Source: Gnetum montanum (Eukaryota; Streptophyta; Gnetopsida; Gnetales; Gnetaceae). From it: a stretch of DNA of 64,000 nucleotides. Position numbers and translations under genes: made by a program. The notes under the pieces were generated by a model, which made no database searches, had not been told where the DNA came from, and saw only the letters and a program-made list of their open reading frames with translations. This document shows, piece by piece, positions 55,601 through 64,000 of this stretch (the first letter of the stretch is position 1; each line of letters opens with the position of its first letter). The stretch is taken from positions 461,369 to 525,368 of the forward strand of contig MNCI01016470.1 in NCBI GenBank assembly GCA_015680685.1. Reading direction: 5' to 3'.

Positions 55601-56295
55601 TTCTAAAATTGACCCCAAGTTGTTCTATAATACCAGCACACATGTTCTCAATGGAGGAGAACTCTTGTAGAGCCATTTGAGCCAAGGCTAATGTCCCCTC
55701 TCTATCATAAAGACCATCCTTATCGATAAAAAATTTGGCAATTGATAGAACATAATAAGAATTTCAAATCATACAAGATAAAAAGAATAAAATGTCTAGT
55801 CATCTTAATAGGACTCACTTGCTAGCATAGTAGATGGTTCTAGTTGGGTTTTGAAAAATGTACCCATATGGCGCGTAGTGAACAAAGTGTTATATTTATG
55901 GTAGCATTTGAACTCTGGCATCACCCAAATCCAAGACAAGAGTCTTAAGCCTTTTAGATGTTGACTTGAACCCCTTGCCTCTTTCCCTTCAGTAGATCCA
56001 TCTATCATGAATTTTAGGATGCCTCGGTTCGGTCTAGGAAATAATGTTTCAATTAGGATGTCTACTATTTTGGCAGACAAGTGCAACCATATCATTACAC
56101 TGAAGTGACTAAGTAGGAATTCTATGAATTTCCACACACCTTCTCAGAACCAGACCGCCTGGTTTCCTACTCGTGCATGTGGTGGGAGAACATTAGGCAT
56201 AGGGGCACTTATACAACATAGAATCCTTACTAACTCAACCATGATCAGGATTGGCTTCAACATAACCCTGCATTTCACAATGAAAACATTAGTTC
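52675..56295 (-). pseudogene. Antisense intron-bearing gene of E7, unknown protein
   Basis: The protein is not recognised. It runs opposite to gag-pol, in pieces split by GT...AG intron-like gaps. (1) About 56295-55819: 'LPPHARVGNQAVWF', 'GVWKFIEFLLSHFSVMIWLH', 'KIVDILIETLFPRPNRGILK', then GTGAGT. (2) About 55730-55460: 'LAQMALQEFSSIENMCAGII', 'YPTKYSKFYMKCEEFGWLDG', then GTGAGT. (3) From the TTGTAG near 55380: 'GKVDESQRWLCNGALATII', 'LFLAMNPSIPVVEMVALVNS', 'FDVPSNGLPMGEKTSKDLNH', to 54933. (4) Further exons at 54524-54334 (then GTAAGT), 54010-53940, and 53829-53730. (5) 53560-52843: coiled-coil, 'AAYCQKYRDASIEWHGRELF', 'MPFWEAISATFSPGPPTW', then GTTAGC. (6) An acidic final exon to TAG at 52677-52675. 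A few stops are present (for example TGA at 52895-52893). It is matched by the E4 gene at 20876-23531. Confidence 0.62.
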
Positions 56296-56503
56296 ACAAT
56301 AAGGGCATTTTTGAAGGAAAGAATTTTTGAAAAATTTCTCTAACTGTCAGTTACACTTCTATAAAGCGTAGCAACCTTTTATGAATTTTTTTTCTAATTA
56401 TGGGATATGACAACTGTAGGACCATTAATCGAACCAAAATTTTCCCAAGTATTCATCCCATCCCTTTGACGTTTCACACAATGTAGTAAATATAACATCC
56501 CAT

Positions 56504-56690
56504 GTAGTGTAGCAATTGAACCGTATGTGTAGCATAGCGGCTATGTCCCATATAGCGTAGTGGCTACATCTCATACAATGTAGTGGCTACGTCCCATGTA
56601 GCGTAGTGGCTACGTCCCATGTAGCGTAGTAGCTACATCTCATGCAGCATAACAGTTATGTCCCATGTAGCATAGCAAGTGTCATGCTCA
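56504..56690. repeat. 23-base minisatellite (CGTAG repeat) in E7
   Basis: Seven or so units of GTAGCGTAGTGGCTACGTCC plus CAT, with CpG-type changes between copies. The unit contains an imperfect palindrome, GTAGCGTAG/TGGCTACG. The same short motif, CGTAGC or GCTACG, is scattered through both E7 LTRs (for example 47888-48020, 62940-62960 and 63130-63170). The array lies between the antisense gene and RT. Confidence 0.75.
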
Positions 56691-57179
56691 CAGAGAGCAT
56701 AGCGACACAAGCAAGCAAACATTCCTAGCTTGCTAGTTACGCTATTAGGGATGAAATGACCTAAGGGAAAACATAGAACACTTGCAAAGCCTTGCCTTGT
56801 TCCACCACATAGAACACAAAAAAATCCATCATGCAAATGTATAATATCAAATCAAAAAACCCTCCACGCTACACGAGATGCTTCAAACCCTCATTCTGTA
56901 CCATTGCTCAAGACACCCTTGTTGTTACCTTAGTGTAGAACCAAAAATAGAAAGAGGAAAATGTGCATTACTCCTAGCCCCGGTGATAGCAGCCACGGCC
57001 ATGGTGTAACGACCATGGTGACAGCCATCATGGTGGTGGTGCTAGCCACAATGTACTGGTTGTGGCAGTAGTTGTGGCCATAGTAATAGCAGCCATGACA
57101 TAGTGGCCATAGTAGCCATGACAACCAGGGCACTAATTTGCAAGATTGCTTGGGATAATGACTAGGCACAATGATCTCC
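56691..57179. other. Spacer before E7 RT with a GGCCATAGT-rich stretch
   Basis: 56975-57125 is a simple-sequence-like run of variants of GCCATGGTGAC and GGCCATAGTAGC. No gene is called. The sense ORF with RT-linker similarity begins about 57180. Confidence 0.5.
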
Positions 57180-58370
57180 ATTCACCTTTAATTTTGATAG
57201 GACCCCATGGTAGATTCATGAGATGCCTGAACATAGAGCTTGTGGACTTTGAGCTGCCTCCCTATAACACTAATGTAGCATCCTTAGAAACATCACTATA
57301 CTGGCCAGAAAATCTAGTCCAAGCCTTAGACTTGGAAGCCGGTGATGTAACTGAAAATCCACTTATAGAAATTCCTATGAAAACATGTAGAGGTGAGGTG
57401 AGAACATTGAAACTTAGCTCTTTACTAGAGCCACAAGTCTAGTAGAATATCTCTAGAGTCCTCAACAACAATGTCAAAGTGTTTGCATGGTCTTATGAAG
57501 ATATGCTAGGCTTAGACCCATGCATAATACAACATAACATTATCTTAGATTCATGTGTCAAAGCAGTCAAACAAAAAGCTCGTAAAATTAAACCAGAGAT
57601 TGCACTAGTTGTTTGCGACAAAATCATCAAGCTCTACCAAGTTGTGTTCATTTGAGCAGTCGATTATGAAGACTAGGTATCAAACATCATGGTTGTCCCC
57701 AAGAAAACTAGGGGCTTACACATCTGTATAGTTTTCTGAGATTTGAATAAAGCAAACATTAAGGATGATTTCCCCTTGCCCAGTATTGACCAACTTGTGG
57801 ATACCACAACTGACCATGCCTTATCATCCTTCATGGATGGATTCTTGGGATACAATCAAATCTATATAAACCTAGAACATCAATTTGCAACTATCTTCAT
57901 GACCCCTTGGGGAACATTTTGTTATATGATGATGCCCTTCGGACTAAAAAATGTTGGAGCAACATACCAACGAGCTATGACTTACATTTTTAGTGACTAT
58001 CTTTTAGAATGGCTAAATGACTATGTGGATGATATAGCAATGAAATCCAAGAAAGCTCCTGATCACGTAAATGACTTAAACCTAGTCCTTCAACATTGCT
58101 GTAGGCATGACCTTCATCTCAATCCCAAAAAATATGTCTTTGGCGTCAAAACTGGACGCATGTTAGGCTTTGTAGTGTCAAAAATAGGAATATGTGTAGA
58201 CCCAGACAAAGTCAAGGCCATTATCAACTTAGCACCACCCATAAATCTTAAAGAGTTGCACAAGTTGCAAGGCAGGGTACTGTTCATATGAAGGTTTATC
58301 GCGAGGTTGATAGATAAATTGCATCTAATGCAACACTTGCTCAAAAAAGGAGCTAACTTTGAGTAGATGA
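57180..58370 (+). pseudogene. E7 pol linker and reverse transcriptase
   Basis: The linker ('LILIGPHGRFMRCLNIELVD', 'LDLEAGDVTENPLIEIPMK') ends at a TAG at 57440. 'NNNVKVFAWSYEDMLGLDPC' (57465-57525) and 'VVPKKTRGLHICIVF' (57688-57738) follow with stops. The frame 57743-58291 is open and holds 'LSSFMDGFLGYNQIYINLEH', 'MTPWGTFCYMMMPFGLKNVG' and 'ATYQRAMTYIFSDYLLEWLN', then the intact catalytic 'YVDD' (58022-58033) and 'GRMLGFVVSKIGICVDPDKV'. A TGA at 58289 breaks the thumb/connection. E4 9723-10640 matches throughout. In intact relatives it copies the RNA genome. Confidence 0.88.
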
Positions 58371-58774
58371 ACCAATGCAAAGAAGCATTTGATAACTTGA
58401 AAAAGAAGCTTGTTCATCTTCCTACCATTTATCCTCCACAAGGAAATAAGCCCTTCTACATTTATCTTGCAACTTCAGATATGTCCATTGTTGCTCTACT
58501 CTGTCAAAAGAGTGATGATGGCTCTAAAATTCCTATTTACTACTTGAGTCATGCACTAATAGTTGACGAAGCAAAATACAATGATGTAGAAAAAAATTTC
58601 CTTGCTTTAGTATTTGCACTTAAAAAATGGAGACACTATTTGTTTCGTAGCCAAGTCAACATCATTTACAAAAATAACATACTTAGGGCCATTACAACCA
58701 ATATATATGAAAGTAGTAGGATAGCTAGGTGGAGAGAAATAACTGCAGAATTTGACCTACACTACATAGCTTAG
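58371..58774 (+). pseudogene. E7 Ty3-type RNase H
   Basis: The frame 58367-58774 is open: 'CKEAFDNLKKKLVHLPTIYP', 'NKPFYIYLATSDMSIVALLC', 'DEAKYNDVEKNFLALVFALK', 'KWRHYLFRSQVNIIYKNNIL'. The TSD/ALL and EKN/LALV motifs are the active-site strands of the RNase H that follows RT in Ty3 elements (the first aspartate of 'ATSD' is aligned, the glutamate is kept). It is preceded by a TAG, so it is not joined to RT. The end at 'EFDLHYIA' runs into the archaeal-type RNase H after one stop. Confidence 0.82.
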
Positions 58775-59280
58775 TCATCTTCAAAGGGTCAAGCAATAGC
58801 CATGCAACTTACGACTTCACCCATAGATGACCAGGCAACAATAGAACCTGAATTTCTAGATGAGCATGTTAGCAATATAACCATAGTACCTATAGATTTT
58901 GAAGCTATTTTACACTTCAATGGGCCTCAACTACACAAGGTGGTAGTGTTGTTTTTGTTCTCATATTTCCCTCTAGAGAGATATGACCTTTTGCATACCA
59001 CTTCACGTTTCTTTGCACAAATAATGTAGTAGAATATGAGGGTCTCCTTAGGGGCATTCTAGTAGCTTGGAAGTAAGGGATTTGAAATTTAGCAATTCAA
59101 GGTAATTCGCAATTGGTCATTAACCAAGTCACAAAGGTCTATGCCTATAAAGCACAACACCTACAACCTTACTGTGATTTGATGAAATACTTGTTAAAAC
59201 AATTTACAATCTTGGATGTTTAATATATCCCCCACAATGAAAACACTATAGTTGATGCATTAGCCACGTTAGCTTTAAGT
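58775..59280 (+). pseudogene. E7 archaeal-type RNase H (canonical Tat position)
   Basis: 'DFEAILHFNGPQLHKV' (58895-58945) stands where RVT_3 domains have L-Y-F-D-G; the aspartate reads asparagine. In shifted frames 'TNNVVEYEGLLRGILVAWK' (59018-59075), 'LAIQGNSQLVINQVTKVYAY' (59090-59150) and 'YIPHNENTIVDALATLALS' (59222-59280) complete the fold. It lies after RT-RNase H and before integrase, the order known for Tat elements. Two or more stops interrupt it. Confidence 0.78.
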
Positions 59281-60630
59281 GTGCCACCACATCTATTTGC
59301 TAACTTACCTACTTCAATAGTAAAATGCACTAACCCAATCATTCATGTAGCAAATATCGTGTCTATAAGTGCAACCCACACTCAAGAATGGTATGATGAC
59401 ATCAAAGCATATCTTCAATGTGGAAAACCTCCACAAAACCTAACATTTGCCCAAAAAGACATAGTAAGAAAATGAGCATGATAGTGTGTCCTCATAGGCA
59501 ACAACGCATTGTGTCATAGATCCTATGATGGGATACTAATAACTTGCATAAGTGGTGAAGAAGCCCAAAAAATTGTTGATCAAATCCATGAGGGACTATG
59601 TGGAGGGCACATAGCTCCTAGGGCTATGGTAGCAAAAATTAGGTGTCTAGGCTATTAATGGCCTTATATGGAGCATGATTGCATCTCTAAGGTTAGGACA
59701 TGTGACATATGTCAACGCCATGGGAATATAATACATGTATCACCTACTGAGTTGCATACCATGCAAATCACATGGCCTTTTCAATGATGGGGACTAGACA
59801 TCATAGGGCCCGTAACATCCAAGGCTTCCACAAGGCATAGTTTCATTATTACTACAATTGAGTACTTCACAAAGTGGGTAGCAGCTATTCCCCTTAGGAA
59901 GACCACATCTCAATAGGTTTGCAAATTCATTTTGGATAATATAGTGACCCAATTCGACTTTCCCATGACTATCATTATAGACAATGGGTACCAATTTAGT
60001 AGTGCAGAAACTAGAGCCTTTTGTGAAAACCTTGACATTAAACACTCTTTTTGGTCCCCGTACTATTCTCAAGAAAATGGCCAAGTAGAATGCACCAATA
60101 AAGCCATTGTCATCCTTTTGAAGAAGATGCTCAACAGTAGCAGGTGATGGTGGCAAGAGCAACTCATCTACGCGCTTTGGGCTTATTTCACAACATGCAA
60201 AACTACCACATGTAAGACACCATATAGTCTTGTATATGGATCTGAAGTAGTATTACCTCTTGAATTGTAGGTCCCATCACTCTGAATGATCCTCTCAAAC
60301 TTTATGGATGAGGTTCAAAATAATGAGTCAAGCATCATTGATCTTGAATCCATGGAGGAAGAGTGCATCCAAAAGCTTAATCACATCAAGTGGTATCAAG
60401 ACAAACAGTGGAAAAAACATCATTGCAGTATGCATCAACACCCAATCAAAAAGGGGGATCTAGTCCTCAAGGCCATTCACGAGCCTATGAACAAATTCTC
60501 AGCTAACTGGGAAGGGCCTTTTTTGGTCATGAAAGCATATGAAAATGGGGCATTCAAGCTGGTTGACTTAGACGACAATGAGTTTGCTAATCCTGTCAAT
60601 CAGTTGTACCTAAAATCGTATTATGTCTAA
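59281..60630 (+). pseudogene. E7 integrase
   Basis: The N-terminal zinc part: 'EWYDDIKAYLQCGKPPQ', 'IHEGLCGGHIAPRAM', 'DCISKVRTCDICQRHGNIIH' (59400-59740). Core: 'WGLDIIGPVTSKASTRHSFI' (first Asp, 59788), 'FTKWVAAIPL', 'MTIIIDNGYQFSSAETRAF' (second Asp, 59980), 'YYSQENGQVECTNKAIVILL' (Glu, 60075). C-terminal: 'KGDLVLKAIHEPMNKFSANW' with 'EGPFLVMKAY', 'NGAFKLVDLDDNEF', ending 'LYLKSYYV' at 60630. All three DDE residues are readable, but TGA/TAG codons near 59474, 59658, 59785, 59915, 60145 and 60270 break the frame. The last 114 residues are open. Confidence 0.85.
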
Positions 60631-60660
60631 CATGCAATGTTGCACTGATAATAAAGCAAG

Positions 60661-61020
60661 GTAAGAAGCTCATCTGCTATGACATTAAACTGGCATAGAT
60701 CATCTGCTATGATGCTAAATTAGCATAGCTCATCTGCTATGACATTAAACTGGCACAACTCGTCCAGTATGACATTAAACTGGCACAACATGTCCTTGGG
60801 CCATGACATGAAACTGGCACCCACAGCATGTCCTTAGGTTATAACATTAAACTAGCATCCACAGCATGGTCTTCTATGAACTTAAACTATCCATCAACCA
60901 TTTTCTATAACATTAAACTAGCATAGCATTTTACTAGGACCTTAAGCTAGCACATCATAGTCTGCCTAGACCTTAAACTAGGACAATGATCTACCAAGAT
61001 CTAAAACTAGGTTTGCAAGG
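60661..61020. repeat. 30-base tandem repeat array after E7 integrase
   Basis: Four clear units of 30 bases start at 60671, 60701, 60731 and 60761, with consensus CATCTGCTATGACATTAAAC plus TGGCATAGCT. More diverged units, some sharing 'ACAGCATG.TCTT', continue to about 61010. Tat elements commonly carry tandem repeats between integrase and the 3' LTR. The core CTATGACATTAAACTGGC resembles the 27-base unit at 52228-52512. Confidence 0.78.
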
Positions 61021-62514
61021 CAACATTCCTGATTTAACACATGTGATCTTGTGAATAAGAAAGTAGACATACTTTTGATCTTTAATTGCCTATCCTTCTA
61101 GGCAAGATGGGGTGGGACGTTGCAGTTCCATAATGAAGTTCGGCCACGAAGAAAAAATCCTCTAGAAAATTTTCAATATTGCCATCCCTAGCATCTTGCA
61201 GATCTTCTAGAGATGTTGTTGGGCATCTTGCTAACCTTCCAGAGCTACCATCGTCATCACCAATCATCTTGGCCATAGCTCCCATCGTCAGTGCCTCCCA
61301 TTGGAGTCCCAAAAGTATTGTGGCCCAGCCATAGTGCTGCCATCCTCCAACCCTTGCCATTGTCAGAGTTTGAAAGGGCATTCAACTGTTGGGCTTCTTA
61401 CCTTGCGGTTGAAATCCCTGCATCCTACCTTTGATGAGGATTCTTGAGCACCTAGATTACCATTGCTCCTAGCCTCTTGAGTGCTCACTTTTGGTATGGA
61501 CACTGCAGCCTTCCAGCTTTCCATCGTCGACGCTTGCACTAGCCTTCCTGCTTTGGACATTGCATGCATCTGACATAGCACTTGCAGCCCCTACAGTTTC
61601 CCAAGAAAATAGGACTTCACCCTCACTTCACATTATGATTTTTTTTCTATTTTTCTCTCTATTACATTTACAGGATGAAGCTTGGGTGATGTCGTTCAAG
61701 GGTGCGTTCCAACACGATGGCAAGAAACTACATTGTTCTAATGTGTTCACTCCAGATTGCCTAGCTTCTTGAGAGTGCATATTCCTAATGTCCCCTTAGC
61801 CAACCTAACCCCTACCTCTTGATTTTGCAATCTTCCTCATCCTTGTAAGCTTCCCCAATGCAAATGTAACCTTTCTCATAGTCAACTGCTGAACCCATGA
61901 TGGACGTAATGCAACGCATCCCATGGGGAGCCTTTGTGGGCTGGTCAAGGACCTAAATAGATGTAACACAACTCATCCTAGGGAGGAAACACCTATCCTA
62001 TAAATGCGATGTGGTTGCCTCTAAGAAAATATGATGTACAATTCACCTGGCAATGCAAAAAAATAAAAAATAAAAAAATAAAAAGAAAAAAAATAAAAGA
62101 AAAAAATGATGATGATGATAAATCGGATAAGTGAACTGCTCGAGTTAAATGATGCAATTATCATTTTGCAACAGGTTTGGCCTTAGATTGACTATCTCGT
62201 AAGCACTTCAACCAGAGGTCAAATTCCAAAGGGAAGGACACTTCCACATGCTGACTCCCTCACAAGCGCTTCGATGAGGGATTGCACTATGGCAACGGTT
62301 CTCATGGAATTGCACCCTACATCTTTCATTTTCTGTCCATTGTTCCCTAATCCCATCTTCTCAAACCTATCCTTTATTCTCTACCATACTTCATTTCCAT
62401 GACACTCTCAAGAATAGCAAAGCATCATCTATGCAGACACTGACAAATGATGTTTCATATTCTTTGTCGACATCTCTTGAGTAAATCCTCTAGACATTGA
62501 CAAAGAGGGGCCAG
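61021..62514 (+). other. E7 3' untranslated region with polypurine tract
   Basis: No pol or other domain was recognised. 61130-61780 is somewhat richer in GC, with short open frames on both strands and an acceptor-like TTTACAG at 61667-61673, but it matches nothing known to me. 62055-62125 is an A/AAAAT-rich tract ending in GATGATGATGAT. AAAGAGGGGCCAG at 62502-62514 is the polypurine tract directly before the 3' LTR. Confidence 0.6.
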
Positions 62515-64000
62515 TGAAGCACCATCAATTTTGGATTCTCATAACTCAGCATCAGATTTGTTCAAGCATTGAGACCTAGGCAAAATTTCTCCAAGTATGG
62601 TTTCACACTAGGTTGCACAGATAGCATGGCACCCTAGAAGTCCTAATGTCCAGAAATTTTTTTCTAGGTCTACCTACTATGTTCCTTGGCACAATTAGCA
62701 TAGCACCCATTTTCAAGGCATGTTTGCACAAAAGGAATAGTAAGGGTGGACAAAAAAATTTGGCAAATTTTCTATCTTCTAGGCCATGGAGCTTGCTACA
62801 CTCTCTAGCTTACCTAGCTTAACACATGTCCTGATTTCTAGTCCACCTAGATGCCAGGCTAGGAGTTGTCAAAATTTTTCAAGATGGACAAAAAAATTCA
62901 GCAAATTTTCTATTTTTGGACCTGTTACACTTCGCTACGCTACATAGCATAGTGAAGATAGCAGGCCATGCAGGACTAAGAGTTTCCTAAGTGTTGAACC
63001 AAACATAGAAGATGCATTTGGTAATTCTTCAACCTCTAAAGCTACCTATCCTTCTTTTTCCTCAGAGCATGATCAAGGTCCCATGGCAAAGCATTGCATG
63101 TTGGGTTAGAATTTGTTCAAAATTAGATGTTACGTTGTGCTATGCTATGCAGCGTAGCACAGTGTAGTAGAGGTGCTAGGGTCAAAAGTTTCCTAAGAAT
63201 GAAACTAGAAGGTATCAAGCTCTTTCAACATGAAAGGTGTAGTTGCTAGTTGCTGAAGTTGCTTTCCTTGCTAAATCTTAGAGTGATGTCTTTAGTTTTT
63301 TTGACAAAATTCATTGAACGTAAGTGCTACGCTCTACTAGGCTGTGCAACATAGACAGCATAGCAAGCCAAAACTACAAAACTACAAAATTTTTAAAAGT
63401 GTTCATGCTACGCCTTGTTACGCTGGACAACGTAGACAATGTAATACTTCGAAAAATCCTCCAAACAGCTCCAAAATTTCTTAGAACTTGTCATAAACCT
63501 TCATTCCTACTTCAGAATCTCTCTGGCAATCAAAATTAGCAGTTTGTTTTGTTTTTACACCTCCTGTTGGTCCCCAAAGTTGTCCCTACACTTGACCCTA
63601 CTCGAAAGAGGAGGGAAGACATAGTCCTGGAGCGTAGGCTCTAATTTGCATTTGTTCTAGGAATTTTTGTAAAACATGGTAGTTCTTTAGATTTTGGCAC
63701 ATGTGGTTTAGGCAATATGGTCATAGTTTAGTATATTTTTAGCCCCTATTCTTGTCCTATTAAGCATAGCACCACATTTTGAGCATAGCACATCAGTGTG
63801 ACACATCCACGTTCATGCTATGTGGGGTCCAGGACACATGGTGTTAAAACCATGTCTTCCCCCCAACCCAGGCTCTATAAATACCCTAGTAATTGGCATT
63901 TTAAGGGTTGGCTTTTGTTGTTGGCCTTAGCAGAAGATTGGCAAGAAAAAGGTTGATGAGTGATGAATCTCAGCATTAGAGCCTTCAAAATATTTTTTTT
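62515..64000 (+). repeat. E7 3' LTR, right end outside window
   Basis: It begins TGAAGCACCATCAATTTTGG after the polypurine tract. It is longer than the 5' copy, with an internal duplicated stretch (about 62790-63120, repeating 'CAAATTTTCTAT') and an intact U3/R with the TATA box. CGTAGC-type motifs recur. The copy is cut by the window edge. Confidence 0.8.
63873..63882 (+). promoter_or_regulatory. TATA box in the E7 3' LTR
   Basis: TCTATAAATA, in GGCTCTATAAATACCC. It is the only visible core promoter of E7, since the 5' LTR has lost the corresponding stretch. Transcripts from it would run rightward, out of the element. Confidence 0.6.

Larger units (their letters stand above)
47436..64000 (+). 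mobile_element. E7: Tat-lineage retrotransposon with an antisense gene between protease and RT
   Basis: The plus-strand order is: 5' LTR remnant (47436 to about 48285), gag, protease, a 27-base tandem array, a minus-strand intron-bearing gene, a 23-base minisatellite, RT, RNase H, archaeal-type RNase H, integrase, a 30-base tandem array, a non-coding 3' region, and a 3' LTR from 62515 that runs past the window. The gag type, 'FAWSYEDM' motif, RVT_3 RNase H after RT-RNase H, and tandem repeats after integrase are Tat traits. The ORFs have multiple stops, but domain motifs are clear and the RT YVDD is intact. The 3' end of the 3' LTR and the target duplication are not visible. Confidence 0.82.

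Noticed and set aside
56504-56690. CRISPR-like repeat array
   Set aside because: The 23-base units are head to tail without spacers, in plant DNA; it is an ordinary minisatellite.
56930-57181. Minus-strand ORF rich in Trp/His/Tyr
   Set aside because: It is a translation of the GGCCATAGT-like simple repeat, with no support as an exon.
61082-61381. 99-residue minus-strand ORF after E7 integrase
   Set aside because: It has no domain and lies in the 3' untranslated region with overlapping frames on both strands; it was not called.

Overview
The window is plant nuclear DNA, AT-rich and made almost entirely of degraded Ty3/gypsy LTR retrotransposons of the Tat and Athila types, nested in each other, with one intact host gene. 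The evidence for a plant is the Tat/Athila domain content (archaeal-type RNase H, the pre-RT 'FAWSYEDM' segment, an extra ORF after integrase), the primer-binding sites, and a spliced plant-type 2-oxoglutarate/Fe(II) dioxygenase. A large-genome seed plant, perhaps a gymnosperm, fits the old dispersed repeats, but the species cannot be fixed from the sequence.

Layout. (E1) 1-~4974, minus: a fairly young Tat-related element with LTR, PBS, gag, protease, an archaeal-type RNase H and the start of RT; it runs off the left edge. ~4975-6205: unclassified, partly gene-like. (E2) 6206-8658, plus: the 3' half of a non-autonomous Athila-like element. (E4) 8659-~24700, minus: an old Tat element cut by (E3) 13970-20870, plus, a complete non-autonomous Athila-like element with both LTRs, PBS, PPT and a near-perfect target duplication. 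(E6) 26595-42519: a DNA transposon with a Merlin/IS1595-type transposase and long inverted ends. It is split by (E5) 27198-40526, minus, a 13.3 kb full-length Athila element with a perfect ATCAT duplication. 43413-46616, minus: a four-exon 2OG-dioxygenase gene of 373 residues, all catalytic residues present, with a duplicated ~218 bp block upstream. (E7) 47436-64000+, plus: a second Tat element of the same family as E4.

Main observation. E4 and E7 both have gag/protease, then a block of tandem repeats and an intron-bearing gene on the opposite strand, and only then RT-RNaseH-aRNaseH-integrase. The two antisense genes share at least four blocks of protein similarity, and the RT ORF resumes at a homologous point in both. 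The arrangement therefore looks inherited by a retrotransposon family and not a chance insertion. A second unusual layout is E1, where the archaeal-type RNase H lies between protease and RT; in E4 and E7 it follows RT-RNaseH. A third is the Merlin-like transposon.

Nearly all element ORFs carry stops and frameshifts. Boundaries inside pseudogenes are approximate. No tRNA, rRNA or CRISPR was seen.
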